Assembly: GCA_946546925.1 (NCBI GenBank)
Contig: CAMNOS010000002.1
Location: 1-64,000 of the forward strand
Direction of reading: 5' to 3'
DNA length: 64,000 nucleotides
Source of the DNA: an uncultured Butyrivibrio sp.
Lineage (GTDB): Bacteria; Bacillota; Clostridia; Lachnospirales; Lachnospiraceae
Position 1 is the stretch's first letter. Every line of letters begins with the position of its first letter. The translations under genes and the position numbers were made by a program. A model generated the notes under the pieces. It was not told the origin of the DNA, did no database searches, and was given only the letters and a program-made list of their open reading frames with translations. Positions 9,795-21,412 of this stretch are shown here, in pieces.

Positions 9795-10535
9795 ATGGAA
9801 AGAGGATTTAGGAAAAGACGCATAAACAGGCAGATTCCCGAGGATGAAGTCATCACAATGGAAAACGTGACCAAGGCTTATTCTACGGGTGCACCTGCCC
9901 TAAACGGAGTCACCCTTCACATTAAGAGGGGTGAGTTTGTTTTTATAGTAGGAGACAGCGGTTCAGGCAAGTCGACTCTGATCAAGCTGCTTTTGAGAGA
10001 GCTGGTACCTACTGACGGAGAGATTACGGTTCTGGGGTATAATCTCAGGAGGATCAAGCACAGCAAGATCCCGAAGTTCAGACGTAATCTCGGAATAGTA
10101 TTTCAGGACTTCAGGCTGCTCAAGGACAGAAATGTTTACGAAAATGTGGCATTTGCCCAGAGAATCGTACAGACACCCACAAGGGAGATAAAGAAAAACG
10201 TCCCCTCCATTCTTGCAACTGTCAATCTTGCAGGAAAATACAAGAACAAGATCAACCAGCTTTCAGGTGGAGAGCAGCAGAGAGTTGCGCTGGCCAGAGC
10301 GCTTGTCAATAAGCCGGCGATTCTTTTGGCCGATGAGCCTACAGGAAATCTTGATCCCAACAATTCCTGGGAGATCATGAAACTCATGGAACAGATCAAT
10401 GAAAATGGCACTACAGTCATTGTGGTAACCCATAACAGAGAGATTGTAAATGCCATGAAAAAGAGAGTTATCACCATGAAAAAGGGCGTCATCATAGAGG
10501 ACGAGGAAGAGGGTATGTACATCGATGAGGAGTAG
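9795..10535 (+). CDS. ftsE: Cell division ATP-binding protein FtsE
   Basis: Walker A GDSGSGKST, LSGGEQQRVALARA, followed by ftsX. Confidence 0.95.
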   Translation: MERGFRKRRINRQIPEDEVITMENVTKAYSTGAPALNGVTLHIKRGEFVFIVGDSGSGKSTLIKLLLRELVPTDGEITVLGYNLRRIKHSKIPKFRRNLGIVFQDFRLLKDRNVYENVAFAQRIVQTPTREIKKNVPSILATVNLAGKYKNKINQLSGGEQQRVALARALVNKPAILLADEPTGNLDPNNSWEIMKLMEQINENGTTVIVVTHNREIVNAMKKRVITMKKGVIIEDEEEGMYIDEE

Positions 10536-11421
10536 CAGTTTCTTTTATACCATTGGACAGGGCTTTAAGAATTTGGGCAGAAACAAGTGGTACACGCTGG
10601 CGTCAATAGCCACTATAACGGCCTGTCTTTTCCTGTTCGGATTATTTTATGCAATTATTGCCAATTTCCAGAATGTGGTCAAGACCGCTGAGCAGGGTGT
10701 GTCTGTCACAGTATTTTTCAATGAGGGCACCAGTGAGGATGAGATCCTTGCGGTAAAGAGTGATCTTGAGCACAGACCTGAAGTCAGGGAGATCACCTAT
10801 GTTTCGGCGGATGAAGCCTGGGAGGGCTTCAAGGAGGATTATCTTGGGGAGTATGCTGACGGTTTTACCGAGAATCCTCTGGCTGAGTCGGCCAATCTTC
10901 AGATCTATCTCAATGACGTTTCAATGCAGCAGGCCCTTGTCACCTATATTGAGTCGATCACAGTGGTGAGAGAGGTAAACAGGTCGGAAGTAACCGCTAC
11001 AACCTTAAGCGGTCTTAATCTCCTGATCGCCTATGTGTCTGCGGGCATTATCATCATTCTTTTGCTGGTTTCGGTATTCCTTATCAGCAACACTGTAACA
11101 ATGGGTATTTCAGTCCGCAAGGATGAGATCAACATCATGAAGTACATAGGCGCTACGGACTTCTTTGTAAGGGCTCCGTTTGTGGTTGAGGGTATTCTGA
11201 TCGGTCTTATCGGCTCGATCATACCTCTTATTATCATTTACTTTGTTTATACTCATGTGATCACCTATGTTGTATCAAGATTTACAATGCTGAGCTCCCT
11301 TCTGAATTTCCTGCCTGTGGAGACTATTTACAACAGGCTGATGCCAATATCGCTCATTATCGGAATCGGCATCGGATTCTTTGGAAGTTTCATCACAGTA
11401 AGGAAACATCTGCACGTTTAA
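10525..11421 (+). CDS. ftsX: Permease-like cell division protein FtsX
   Basis: four TM segments, NTVTMGISVRKDEINIMKYIGATDFFVRAPFVVEG. Confidence 0.95.
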   Translation: MRSSSFFYTIGQGFKNLGRNKWYTLASIATITACLFLFGLFYAIIANFQNVVKTAEQGVSVTVFFNEGTSEDEILAVKSDLEHRPEVREITYVSADEAWEGFKEDYLGEYADGFTENPLAESANLQIYLNDVSMQQALVTYIESITVVREVNRSEVTATTLSGLNLLIAYVSAGIIIILLLVSVFLISNTVTMGISVRKDEINIMKYIGATDFFVRAPFVVEGILIGLIGSIIPLIIIYFVYTHVITYVVSRFTMLSSLLNFLPVETIYNRLMPISLIIGIGIGFFGSFITVRKHLHV

Positions 11422-11448
11422 AGATTCATAAAAGGGAAGTCTCAGAAT

Positions 11449-12669
11449 TTGAAGCCTATTGTTTCGCGTACCAAAAAGAGAATAATAAGCATACTTATGT
11501 GCATTGTGGTAGTGGCGGTGACGGTTCTTTCTACACCTGCCACTGCTTCTGCTGTCACGGAGGAATCAATTAAGGCCAAAGAGAATCAGATAAGCCAGGC
11601 CAAAAAGGAGAGGGACAGCCTTAAAAATGCCAAGACTGATCTGGAGAAGGTAAAAAAGCAGCTTGAGCAGAGCAAGGCGGACCTCAATAAGTATATAACC
11701 CAGCTTGACGGCCAGCTCACTGAGATTCAGGAAAAGATTGACGACCTCAAGAATCAGATTGAAGAAAAGGAAAAACAGATAGAGCAGACGACCAAGGAGC
11801 TCATCGAGGCGGAGGCCATTCAGAAAGCACAGTACGAGGCTATGAAAAAGCGCATAAAGTTCATGTACGAGAGGGGCGATAACCTGTACTTTGAACTGCT
11901 GATAGAGTCGGGCACGTTCTCTGATATGCTCAACAAGGCTGAGTATATTGAGATGCTTTCTGAGTATGACAGAATGAAGCTCAATGAATATATTGCCACT
12001 ACTGAGCTTATCAAGCTGACCAAGGAAGCTCTTGAAGAAGAAAAGGAGACTCTCTCCGAAACCAAGGCGGCTGTGGAGGAAGAAGAGAAAAATCTTCAGG
12101 CCCTCATGGACAGCAAGGCCAACGAGCTCTCCAAGGTCAAGAGTGACATCTCCAACAAGGAATCTGCGATCGCAGAATACGAGGCGGAGATCAAGGCTGA
12201 GAATGCCGCCATTGCAGCACTTGAGAGGGAGGTTGCAGCAGACAAGGCGGCTCTCTACAGCAGATATACTTATGACGGCGGTATGTTCACCTGGCCATGT
12301 CCGAGCTACACCAGGATCTCAGACAACTACGGCATGAGAATGCACCCGACCCTGGGCGTTCAGAAGATGCACAATGGAATAGATCTGGCCGCACCTTCGG
12401 GATCCGCAATACTGGCGGCCTATAAAGGAACAGTGGTTGCTGCGGACTACAACTCATCTATGGGCAACTATATCATGATCAATCATGGAGGCGGGCTCTA
12501 TACCATCTATATGCACTGCTCATCTCTCGGAGTATCCAAGGGACAGGACGTGAGTGCAGGTACCAGGATAGGAGCAGTCGGGTCGACCGGAAGATCAACC
12601 GGACCCCACCTTCATTTTGGAGTAAGACTTAACGGAGCTTATGTAAGCCCTTGGAATTATCTCAAGTAA
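11449..12669 (+). CDS. Murein hydrolase activator EnvC-like, coiled coil plus M23 peptidase domain
   Basis: long coiled coil, C-terminal MHPTLGVQKMHNGIDLAAPSG...STGRSTGPHLHFGVRLNG. Confidence 0.92.
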   Translation: MKPIVSRTKKRIISILMCIVVVAVTVLSTPATASAVTEESIKAKENQISQAKKERDSLKNAKTDLEKVKKQLEQSKADLNKYITQLDGQLTEIQEKIDDLKNQIEEKEKQIEQTTKELIEAEAIQKAQYEAMKKRIKFMYERGDNLYFELLIESGTFSDMLNKAEYIEMLSEYDRMKLNEYIATTELIKLTKEALEEEKETLSETKAAVEEEEKNLQALMDSKANELSKVKSDISNKESAIAEYEAEIKAENAAIAALEREVAADKAALYSRYTYDGGMFTWPCPSYTRISDNYGMRMHPTLGVQKMHNGIDLAAPSGSAILAAYKGTVVAADYNSSMGNYIMINHGGGLYTIYMHCSSLGVSKGQDVSAGTRIGAVGSTGRSTGPHLHFGVRLNGAYVSPWNYLK

Positions 12670-12688
12670 AGACGGTTAGGAGCAGGCT

Positions 12689-13987
12689 GTGGACAGCAAT
12701 TATCAATTTACTTACCAACCTCCCATTCCGGATCCGGAGCGGGAGAAGGAAAACAAAAGAAAACTCAGGCAAAGGTTCATTAGCGGGATCATAGTGGGAA
12801 CACTTATCTGCGGTCTTGTGTTTGGAGCCCTGTTTGTACTTCTGGGCTCAGGGACAGGGAGGATTAAACCATTCTCCGGTTCATCTGAAAGTGACGGCAC
12901 TGAACTTTTAACTGATGAGACCATATCCAAGATCAATTCTCTTGAGGAAGTTATTGACACCTATTATTACAAGACCGATGTGGACAAGGCTCAGGAAGCC
13001 GATGGAATGTACAAGGGACTCATGGATTCGCTTGGAGATCCCTACTCGGTATATTACACGGAAGAGGAACTGAATGATCTTCTCAGCGACACTGCAGGCG
13101 TATATTACGGCATCGGCGCCTATGTAAGTCTTGACACTGAACTGGGACTTCCCAGGATTTCGGGGGTTATTCCCGGAACTCCGGCGGAGAAGGCGGAACT
13201 TCAGATAGACGACATCATATATGAAGTAGACGGCAACTCGACAGACGGACTTGAACTTGATGAAGTGGTTGCAATGATAAAGGGGCCTGAGGGCACCAGT
13301 GTACACATAACGATCCTAAGGGGAGCCAAGAGACAGGAGATTGGAATCGACGTACCAAGATCGGCTGTAGAAGTGCCCACTGTCAACACCAAGCTCCTGG
13401 GTGACAATGAGGACATCGGCTATATTCAGATCACGGAGTTTGATGAGGTGACACCGGATCAGTTTGCTGAAGGAATGGCAGAGCTGAGGGCTGACAACAT
13501 CAAGGGAGTTGTGATAGACCTAAGGAGCAATCCCGGTGGAAGCCTTCAGGCTGTATGTGAGATAGCAAGGCAGATCCTCCCTAAGGGCCTGATCGTTTAC
13601 ACCGTTGACAGGGATGGCAAAAGAGAGAATTATTCCTGTGACGGGGAACACCAGATAGATATTCCGGTAGTTGTGCTGGTAAACCAGTATTCGGCCAGTG
13701 CCTCCGAGATACTTGCAGGTGCGATCAAGGACTATGAGCTGGGTAAGCTTGTGGGAATGACAACCTTTGGAAAGGGAATCGTTCAGAGGATCTTTGATCT
13801 CAAGGACGGAACGGCGGTCAAGCTTACAGTCAGCAATTACTTTACGCCTAATGGCAACAATATCCACGGAATCGGCATCGCGCCGGATGTGGAGGTGGAG
13901 TTTGATGCTGATGCCTACGCCGAGGACAAGACAGACAATCAGCTTCTTAAGGCAGTTGAAGTTATGAATGAACTGCTTGACAACTGA
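12689..13987 (+). CDS. S41 family C-terminal processing peptidase (PDZ)
   Basis: YYGIGAYV, PDZ domain, VIDLRSNPGGSL, YSASASEILAGAIKD, TFGKGIVQ. Confidence 0.95.
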   Translation: MDSNYQFTYQPPIPDPEREKENKRKLRQRFISGIIVGTLICGLVFGALFVLLGSGTGRIKPFSGSSESDGTELLTDETISKINSLEEVIDTYYYKTDVDKAQEADGMYKGLMDSLGDPYSVYYTEEELNDLLSDTAGVYYGIGAYVSLDTELGLPRISGVIPGTPAEKAELQIDDIIYEVDGNSTDGLELDEVVAMIKGPEGTSVHITILRGAKRQEIGIDVPRSAVEVPTVNTKLLGDNEDIGYIQITEFDEVTPDQFAEGMAELRADNIKGVVIDLRSNPGGSLQAVCEIARQILPKGLIVYTVDRDGKRENYSCDGEHQIDIPVVVLVNQYSASASEILAGAIKDYELGKLVGMTTFGKGIVQRIFDLKDGTAVKLTVSNYFTPNGNNIHGIGIAPDVEVEFDADAYAEDKTDNQLLKAVEVMNELLDN

Positions 13988-14121
13988 AAAATTTGATGCT
14001 AATATACGAGACTGTGTCAGGTATTACCTGCACAGTCTTTTATTTTGTAATTCTTTTATGCCGCGTTTTATCGCGACATCACAGGACGTTTTCGACCGGA
14101 TTTTTCAGGAGTTTAGACAAT

Positions 14122-14907
14122 ATGGAAGTTAAAGCATGCATTTTTACCGATGCGGGAAAAGTCCGCAGGATCAATCAGGATTCCGCGATGATCAAGGTGG
14201 CGAACACCAGAAAGTACGGAAGGATATCTTTTGCTGCCGTCTGTGACGGAATGGGAGGGCTTTCCAAGGGAGAAGTTGCCAGCTGTAAGATGATAAGGTC
14301 TCTGGAGGGCTGGTTTGTGGATGAGCTGCCGCTGATGCAGAACCTTGATATGGACAGGCTGTGGGACACTGCAGAGACATCCCTTCTTCGCCTGATAACC
14401 AGAACAGGTGCTGAGATACGCCGCTACGGCAGACATCGGGGGATTAAGCTGGGGACCACGCTCACAGCTCTTTTACAGATCGGGGCGGAGTATATGACTG
14501 TAAATGTGGGAGATTCGCGCATATATCTTATCGACCGCAAGGAGGCAAGACCTGCCACCAGGGATCAGAGCGTGACTCAGGACAAACTTGACAGAGGGAT
14601 CATAGACAGCTGCGACAGAGAGAGGGATCCTGAGAGAAATGTGCTGCTCCAGTCGGTTGGAGCAACGCCGGATGTCCGGCCGGAGGTGAGAAGGGGCAGG
14701 ATTGAGTGTGATACTACTGTCCTTGCGGTAAGCGACGGCTTTTGGAGGACTTTGAAGGAGCCCGAGCTTCATGACAAGCTCTGTCCGCAGATGTGTGTGA
14801 CAGCGGACGATATGCTACTGCAGTGCAGGAAACTGGCTGATCTGGCACTTCAAAGAGAAGAAGAGGACAATATTTCGGTTGCAGCAATGTGCCTTGAAAT
14901 GGCGTGA
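14122..14907 (+). CDS. PP2C family Ser/Thr protein phosphatase
   Basis: MEVKACIFTDAGKVRRINQDS, CDGMGG, VNVGDSRIYLI; the ORF-track start is upstream at 13993. Confidence 0.85.
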   Translation: MEVKACIFTDAGKVRRINQDSAMIKVANTRKYGRISFAAVCDGMGGLSKGEVASCKMIRSLEGWFVDELPLMQNLDMDRLWDTAETSLLRLITRTGAEIRRYGRHRGIKLGTTLTALLQIGAEYMTVNVGDSRIYLIDRKEARPATRDQSVTQDKLDRGIIDSCDRERDPERNVLLQSVGATPDVRPEVRRGRIECDTTVLAVSDGFWRTLKEPELHDKLCPQMCVTADDMLLQCRKLADLALQREEEDNISVAAMCLEMA

Positions 14908-14932
14908 GCGTAAGAAGATTATGTAATGGAGG

Positions 14933-15967
14933 ATGGTTATGAGATATCTTGAGAATGAGACGATCTACAGGGAGAGATACAGGATTTTAAGACGCCTTGG
15001 TGAGGGCGGAAGCAGCGTGGTCTATATGGCTGTTGATGAGAAAGAAAAGAGCCCGGTTACCATAAAGCTCTTTAAAGAAAGCGCCCATGGCAAAAAGAGC
15101 GCAAAAGAAATGGTTGAGGCTGAGACAAAGATCATGTCGCAGCTGTACCATGAGGGTATTCCGGAATTAAAAGCGGTATATGACGATGCCGCGGTGATCA
15201 GTTACATTCCCGGGAACAGCCTGGAGAAGGCCCTTGCCGTTAAAGGCCGTTTTGCGGAAAAGGAAGCTGTGAGGATGATGCTTGAGGTTCTTGGTATTCT
15301 GAAATATCTTCATGAACAGAGCGAGCCTGTCATATACAGGGACCTCAAACCGGCCAATCTGATGCTTCGGCCTGACACGCATGTGTCGCTTATCGATTTT
15401 GGGGCGGCAAGAGTGATGGAAAAAGAGTGCATTGCTGACACACTCAATCTTGGGACAAACGGATTTGCTGCTCCTGAACAGTACGGGAACCTTGGGCAGA
15501 CGGATCCAAGGACAGATATCTACTGCTTTGGAAGGACGCTGCTGCTTTTAGTTGGCGGCAAGTGTTCACCTGAACTCATGGAGGTGATAGAAAAGTGTAC
15601 CATGCCTGACAGGGACGACAGGTTCACAAATTGCAGGGAGGTTGAGAAGGCTCTGAAAAAATACCCGCTAAGGGCCATGGCACACAGAACCGGGAGAGGG
15701 TTCAAGCTTGCGGCAGGTTCGGCGATTCTCGCCGGAGTCATCTCTTTTGCTGTCATACATTATGACTCAGTCAGGAGCTATGCAGCCGATGATGCGAGTA
15801 AGCGGATGCCTGCAGTTCAGCAGAGACTTAACACCGCCGGAGTGAGGTTTAAAGAGATACTCAGAGAACGGTTTGGCGTAGTGATCGGTGACGGCACAGG
15901 AGCTTACGGCGCAGTCGAAAACGAAAAGGGCATTAAAGACAAAAAGGTAAGTGAAACACTGAGGTGA
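14933..15967 (+). CDS. Membrane-anchored Ser/Thr protein kinase (no PASTA repeats)
   Basis: LGEGGSSVVYMAVD, VIYRDLKPANLML, DFGAAR, one C-terminal TM segment. Confidence 0.9.
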   Translation: MVMRYLENETIYRERYRILRRLGEGGSSVVYMAVDEKEKSPVTIKLFKESAHGKKSAKEMVEAETKIMSQLYHEGIPELKAVYDDAAVISYIPGNSLEKALAVKGRFAEKEAVRMMLEVLGILKYLHEQSEPVIYRDLKPANLMLRPDTHVSLIDFGAARVMEKECIADTLNLGTNGFAAPEQYGNLGQTDPRTDIYCFGRTLLLLVGGKCSPELMEVIEKCTMPDRDDRFTNCREVEKALKKYPLRAMAHRTGRGFKLAAGSAILAGVISFAVIHYDSVRSYAADDASKRMPAVQQRLNTAGVRFKEILRERFGVVIGDGTGAYGAVENEKGIKDKKVSETLR

Positions 15968-16212
15968 TTAGTATGATGATTTTTATATATACATTTGTGA
16001 TAATTTTTATTGCGTTGGTAGTGATACTTGGGCTTGGGAGCCTGCTTACAGGAGTGGGAGAAAGCCTGAACACCATCCCTGAGGGTGAGGCTACTGCCGC
16101 CATGTGTACGACCCAGCTTTTGGGAAGGGGCACGGAACCGGGAAGGACCTGTGACGAGGACTTTGTCATCGAGCAGGATATGGTGTATACATATGACTCC
16201 TTCAACCTTTAA
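15964..16212 (+). CDS. Small membrane protein of unknown function
   Basis: 82 aa, N-terminal TM, overlaps the kinase stop by 4 nt. Confidence 0.55.
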   Translation: MISMMIFIYTFVIIFIALVVILGLGSLLTGVGESLNTIPEGEATAAMCTTQLLGRGTEPGRTCDEDFVIEQDMVYTYDSFNL

Positions 16213-16349
16213 AACCTTTAAAATTGCAGGAATGTGGAATGCCGGGGAGATCACAGAACAATAGTTCGAAAACCAATATACTTTTATACCCAAATCTGCT
16301 ATACTTATCACACAGTTGACAGGTATAGCATTTTTTATGGAAAAGAGAT

Positions 16350-18344
16350 ATGGATAAATTTATACTTCATTCAGATTTTAAGCCTACCGGCGACCAGCCT
16401 CAGGCAATAAAGAAACTTGTGGAGGGGTTCAAGGCGGGCAATCAGTTCGAGACCCTTCTCGGTGTCACCGGATCCGGTAAGACCTTTACCATGGCCAACG
16501 TGATAGCAGCGCTCAATAAGCCCACACTGATCATTTCGCACAACAAGACTCTTGCGGGACAGCTCTACGGTGAGTTCAAGGAGTTTTTCCCGGAGAACGC
16601 GGTGGAATATTTTGTTTCCTACTACGATTACTACCAGCCTGAGGCCTATGTGCCCCAGACTGATACTTATATTGCCAAGGATTCGTCTATTAACGATGAG
16701 ATCGATAAGCTCAGGCTTTCAGCAACCGCTTCGCTGGCTGAGAGGAAGGATGTCATCGTTGTTGCCAGCGTGTCCTGCATCTATGGCCTTGGAAGCCCTG
16801 AGGAATTTAAGGGGATGTCCATATCCCTGCGTCCGGGGATGCAGAAGGACAGGGATGACCTGATAAAGGACCTGGTGGCGATACAGTACGACAGGAATGA
16901 CATGGAGCTGGGACGCTGCAACTTCAGGGTCCGCGGCGATACGGTGGAGATCTTCCCCGCCAACTGGGACGACTATCTCATAAGGGTGGAGTTCTTTGGG
17001 GACGAGATTGACAGGATAACACAGGTTGAGCCTGTGACTGCCAAGGTCCACGCTGAACTTAGTCACATTATGATCTATCCTGCATCCCACTACGTTGTTC
17101 CTCAGGAGAAGATCAACCTGGCCTGTGAGAACATTGAGAAAGAACTTGAGGAGCAGGTCAAGTTCTTTAAGGGTGAGGACAGGCTCATAGAGGCTCAGAG
17201 GATTTCTGAGAGGACCAACTTCGATGTGGAGATGATGAGGGAGACGGGATTCTGTTCGGGAATTGAGAACTACTCGAGGCATCTCAATTTCATGAAGCCC
17301 GGAGAGCCGCCGCTGACTCTGCTGGACTTTTTTGATAACGATTTTCTCATAATAGTGGACGAGTCCCACATGACCATACCTCAGGTGGGAGCCATGTATC
17401 ACGGGGACAGGAGCAGGAAGACCACCCTTGTGGACTATGGATTCAGACTGCCGTCGGCTTTGGACAACAGACCGCTTAATTTCGAGGAGTTTGAGCAGCA
17501 CATCGATCAGATGCTTTTCTGCTCTGCAACTCCCGGCAAGTACGAAGAGGAACATGAACTGCTAAGAGCCGAGCAGGTAATAAGACCTACAGGTCTTCTG
17601 GATCCTGAGGTGGACGTGCGTCCTGTTGAGGGACAGATCGACGATCTCATCGGCGAGATAAGAAAAGAGGTATCCCGGAAGAATAAGGTCCTTATCACTA
17701 CACTCACCAAGCGCATGGCAGAAGATCTTACAGAGTATCTTGCAGAGTCCGGAATCAGGGTCAAGTACCTTCACTCCGATATAGACACCCTTGAGAGGTC
17801 GGAGATAATAAGGGATATGCGTCTGGACGTATTCGACGTGCTTGTTGGTATCAACCTCTTAAGAGAGGGTCTTGATATTCCGGAGATATCACTTGTTGCG
17901 ATCATAGATGCAGACAAGGAAGGGTTCCTGAGATCTGAGACATCGCTCATTCAGACCATAGGAAGGGCTGCCCGAAACGCCGAGGGAAGAGTCATAATGT
18001 ATGCCGACAACATGACGGACTCCATGAGTAAGGCTATTGAGGAGACCAGGAGAAGAAGAGCGATCCAGCAGAAATATAATGAGGAGAACGGTATAACGCC
18101 TCAGACCATCAAGAAGGCGGTAAGGGAGCTGATCGCTGTCACCAGAGCAATCGCCAAGGAAGAGGTTAAGTTTGAGAAGGCTCCTGAGTCCATGAGTGCT
18201 GAGGAACTTGAGAAACTCATAGGCGATGTTCAGAAGAAGATGAAGAGAGCTGCTACTGAGCTTGACTTTGAGACCGCGGCAACTCTCAGGGATCAGATGA
18301 TAGAACTTAAGACCATATACAACGAGATCACTTCCGGAAAGTGA
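16350..18344 (+). CDS. uvrB: Excinuclease ABC subunit B
   Basis: [17 protein letters not shown], beta-hairpin [13 protein letters not shown]-terminal UVR motif. Confidence 0.98.
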   Translation: MDKFILHSDFKPTGDQPQAIKKLVEGFKAGNQFETLLGVTGSGKTFTMANVIAALNKPTLIISHNKTLAGQLYGEFKEFFPENAVEYFVSYYDYYQPEAYVPQTDTYIAKDSSINDEIDKLRLSATASLAERKDVIVVASVSCIYGLGSPEEFKGMSISLRPGMQKDRDDLIKDLVAIQYDRNDMELGRCNFRVRGDTVEIFPANWDDYLIRVEFFGDEIDRITQVEPVTAKVHAELSHIMIYPASHYVVPQEKINLACENIEKELEEQVKFFKGEDRLIEAQRISERTNFDVEMMRETGFCSGIENYSRHLNFMKPGEPPLTLLDFFDNDFLIIVDESHMTIPQVGAMYHGDRSRKTTLVDYGFRLPSALDNRPLNFEEFEQHIDQMLFCSATPGKYEEEHELLRAEQVIRPTGLLDPEVDVRPVEGQIDDLIGEIRKEVSRKNKVLITTLTKRMAEDLTEYLAESGIRVKYLHSDIDTLERSEIIRDMRLDVFDVLVGINLLREGLDIPEISLVAIIDADKEGFLRSETSLIQTIGRAARNAEGRVIMYADNMTDSMSKAIEETRRRRAIQQKYNEENGITPQTIKKAVRELIAVTRAIAKEEVKFEKAPESMSAEELEKLIGDVQKKMKRAATELDFETAATLRDQMIELKTIYNEITSGK

Positions 18345-18409
18345 GTTATTGGTGAGTTGGTGAGTTATTGGGAACGTTGCAGACTCAGCGACTCACAAGG
18401 AGAATAAAT

Positions 18410-21307
18410 ATGTCAGATAATAACAGCAGAATGACCAAAAAGAACACAACAACCAAGAGGATACTATCCTCGGACATACACGACTACATCAGGGTCAGAG
18501 GAGCCAGTGAGCACAACCTGAAGCATGTAAATGTCAAGATTCCGAGGGAGACACTGACGGTGTTTACCGGGCTTTCGGGATCCGGCAAGTCCTCGCTTGC
18601 ATTTGATACCATATTTGCAGAGGGACAGAGGCGCTATATGGAGTCCCTTTCATCCTATGCAAGGATGTTCCTGGGACAGATGGACAAGCCCAACGTAGAG
18701 CAGATAGAGGGGCTTTCCCCCACGATATCCATAGACCAGAAGTCCACCAACAAGAACCCCAGATCCACTGTGGGAACAGTGACGGAGATCTACGACTATT
18801 TCAGGCTCCTGTATGCCAGAATAGGCATACCCCACTGCCCCAATTGCGGCAGGGAGATCCGCAGGCAGACAGTGGATGAGATGTGTGATCAGATCCTGGC
18901 TCTTGGAGAGGACACCAAGCTTCAGATCCTTGCACCGGTTGTAAGGGGCAAAAAGGGTGAACATGCCAAGACCCTGGACAGGGCCAGAAGAGCAGGATAC
19001 GTAAGGGCAAGGATCGATGGAAGTCAGTATGAGCTGACTGAGGAAGAGATCAAGCTCGATAAGAATATCAAGCACAGCATAGAGATCATAGTGGACAGAA
19101 TTGTTATCCACGCTGACAACGAGAACCTGAGAAAGAGAATCACCGATTCCGTCGAGAGTGCGCTCAAGCTTGCAGACGGGCTTCTCATTGTGGATGTCAT
19201 CGGAGGCAAGGAACTGAGTTTTTCACAGAATTTTGCCTGCCCCGACTGCGGAATAAGCATTCCGGAGATCGAGCCCAGGAGTTTTTCGTTCAACAACCCA
19301 TTCGGAGCCTGTCCTGACTGTCTCGGACTTGGCTATAAGATGGAATTTGATGAGGATCTCATGATCCCTGACAAGAGCCTGTCGATCAATGACGGATGCA
19401 TAGTTGTGATGGGATGGCAGTCCGCCAACAAGGATTCGAGTTTTTCCAATGCGACGTTGAGGGCACTCGCCAAAGCCTACAAGTTCAGTCTCGATACACC
19501 TTTTGAGAAACTCTCAGACAAGGCCAAAGAGGTCCTTATACACGGTGCTGACAAGGAAGTGCTGGTCCACTATAAGGGACAGAGAGGCGAGGGAGATTAT
19601 CCCATTCTCTTTGACGGACTCATCAAGAATGTTGAGCAGCGCTACAGGGAGACCTTCTCTGAGACAGCCAAGGCTGAGTACGAGGAGTTCATGAGGATAA
19701 CTCCCTGCCAGCTATGCGGCGGACAGAGGCTCAAGAAGGAGTCTCTTGCAGTTACAATTGACGACAAGAACATATATGAGATCACCAACATGTCCATAGA
19801 TGAGCTCAAGGACTATCTGGACACCATGAAGCTCACCGAGCATCAGGAGATGATAGGCGCTCAGGTGCTGAAAGAGATAAAGGCAAGAGTTGGGTTCCTT
19901 GTTGATGTGGGACTTGACTATCTGTCTCTCTCAAGGGCAACCGGCACTCTCTCAGGCGGGGAGGCTCAGAGGATAAGGCTCGCAACCCAGATAGGATCGG
20001 GACTTTGCGGTGTATGCTATATCCTGGATGAACCCAGCATAGGCCTTCACCAGAGAGACAATGACAAGCTGCTCAATACATTAAAGAACCTGAGAGACCT
20101 GGGCAATACTCTGATCGTGGTTGAGCACGATGAGGACACCATGAGGGCTGCTGACTACATCGTGGATGTGGGGCCTGGAGCCGGCTCGCACGGCGGCAAG
20201 ATTGTTGCCTGCGGAACAGCTGAAGATATTATGAAGGTCAAGGAGTCCATCACAGGGCAGTATCTTTCAGGCAAGCTCAAAATAGAGGTTCCAAAGACAA
20301 GAAGAGAGCCCAAAGGGTGGCTTAAGATAAAGGGAGCCTGTGAGAACAACTTAAAGAATATCGACATTGATGTGCCTCTGGGAGTGATGACTATAGTGAC
20401 CGGAGTCTCGGGATCTGGCAAGAGCTCTTTTGTCAACGAGATACTATACAAGCATCTGGCAAGAGACTTGAACAGAGCAAGATGCATCCCGGGTAAGCAT
20501 AAGGCGATTGAGGGACTCGAACAGGTGGATAAGGTCATTGCCATTGACCAGTCGCCAATCGGAAGAACTCCAAGGTCTAATCCTGCCACGTATACAGGTG
20601 TATTTGACATGATAAGGGACCTCTTTGCCGGGACCCCTGATGCGAAGGCAAGGGGATACAAGAAGGGGAGATTTTCTTTCAATGTCAAGGGCGGAAGGTG
20701 TGAAGCCTGCGGCGGAGACGGTATCATCAAGATAGAAATGCACTTTTTGCCTGATGTTTATGTCCCGTGCGAAGTCTGCGGGGGCAGGAGATATAATCAC
20801 GAGACCCTGGAAGTTAAGTACAAAGACAAGAATATCTATGACGTACTGAACATGACTGTTGAAGAGGCGCTTAAGTTCTTTGAAAACGTCAGGACAATCA
20901 AACGCAAGATACAGACTCTCTATGATGTGGGTCTGGGCTATGTCAAGCTTGGGCAGCCCAGCACAGAGCTGTCAGGAGGCGAAGCCCAGCGTATCAAGCT
21001 TGCAACAGAGCTCTCCAAGGTGGGAACCGGCAAGACGGTGTATATCCTGGATGAGCCCACAACAGGTCTTCATTTTGCAGATGTGCAGAAGCTGGTCAAG
21101 ATCATGCACGAGCTGGTGGAGCAGGGCAACACGGTAGTTGTGATCGAGCACAATCTGGACGTGATCAAGACAGGTGACTATATCATAGATATGGGACCTG
21201 AGGGAGGCTCCAAGGGCGGAACTGTGGTTGTAGCAGGAACTCCTGAGCAGGTAGCCAAGTGCAAGAAGTCATACACAGGAGCATATATTAAGAATATGCT
21301 GAAGTGA
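18410..21307 (+). CDS. uvrA: Excinuclease ABC subunit A
   Basis: two ABC ATPase modules, CxxC zinc fingers; start at MSDNNS with SD AAGGAG rather than the track start 18368. Confidence 0.98.
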   Translation: MSDNNSRMTKKNTTTKRILSSDIHDYIRVRGASEHNLKHVNVKIPRETLTVFTGLSGSGKSSLAFDTIFAEGQRRYMESLSSYARMFLGQMDKPNVEQIEGLSPTISIDQKSTNKNPRSTVGTVTEIYDYFRLLYARIGIPHCPNCGREIRRQTVDEMCDQILALGEDTKLQILAPVVRGKKGEHAKTLDRARRAGYVRARIDGSQYELTEEEIKLDKNIKHSIEIIVDRIVIHADNENLRKRITDSVESALKLADGLLIVDVIGGKELSFSQNFACPDCGISIPEIEPRSFSFNNPFGACPDCLGLGYKMEFDEDLMIPDKSLSINDGCIVVMGWQSANKDSSFSNATLRALAKAYKFSLDTPFEKLSDKAKEVLIHGADKEVLVHYKGQRGEGDYPILFDGLIKNVEQRYRETFSETAKAEYEEFMRITPCQLCGGQRLKKESLAVTIDDKNIYEITNMSIDELKDYLDTMKLTEHQEMIGAQVLKEIKARVGFLVDVGLDYLSLSRATGTLSGGEAQRIRLATQIGSGLCGVCYILDEPSIGLHQRDNDKLLNTLKNLRDLGNTLIVVEHDEDTMRAADYIVDVGPGAGSHGGKIVACGTAEDIMKVKESITGQYLSGKLKIEVPKTRREPKGWLKIKGACENNLKNIDIDVPLGVMTIVTGVSGSGKSSFVNEILYKHLARDLNRARCIPGKHKAIEGLEQVDKVIAIDQSPIGRTPRSNPATYTGVFDMIRDLFAGTPDAKARGYKKGRFSFNVKGGRCEACGGDGIIKIEMHFLPDVYVPCEVCGGRRYNHETLEVKYKDKNIYDVLNMTVEEALKFFENVRTIKRKIQTLYDVGLGYVKLGQPSTELSGGEAQRIKLATELSKVGTGKTVYILDEPTTGLHFADVQKLVKIMHELVEQGNTVVVIEHNLDVIKTGDYIIDMGPEGGSKGGTVVVAGTPEQVAKCKKSYTGAYIKNMLK

Positions 21308-21364
21308 GCCATGTGAGTCGGTGGGTATGATCCATTTATGGTAAAATATATATGATATAGGGTC

Positions 21365-21412
21365 AAAAGGTCATAATGCGAACATGCTTGCATGTTAAGC
21401 ATTATGACTTTT
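21365..21412 (+). repeat. Long imperfect palindrome/hairpin upstream of the polysaccharide genes
   Basis: AAAAgGTCATAATGCgAACATGCttGCATGTTaaGCATTATGACTTTT. Confidence 0.8.

Noticed and set aside
16213-16349. LexA/SOS box upstream of uvrB
   Set aside because: GTTCGAA is present near 16263 but no complete Gram-positive CGAACN4GTTCG box was found.
16719-17555. 278-aa minus-strand ORF inside uvrB
   Set aside because: Shadow ORF antisense to a fully conserved uvrB; protein has no recognisable motif and no SD.
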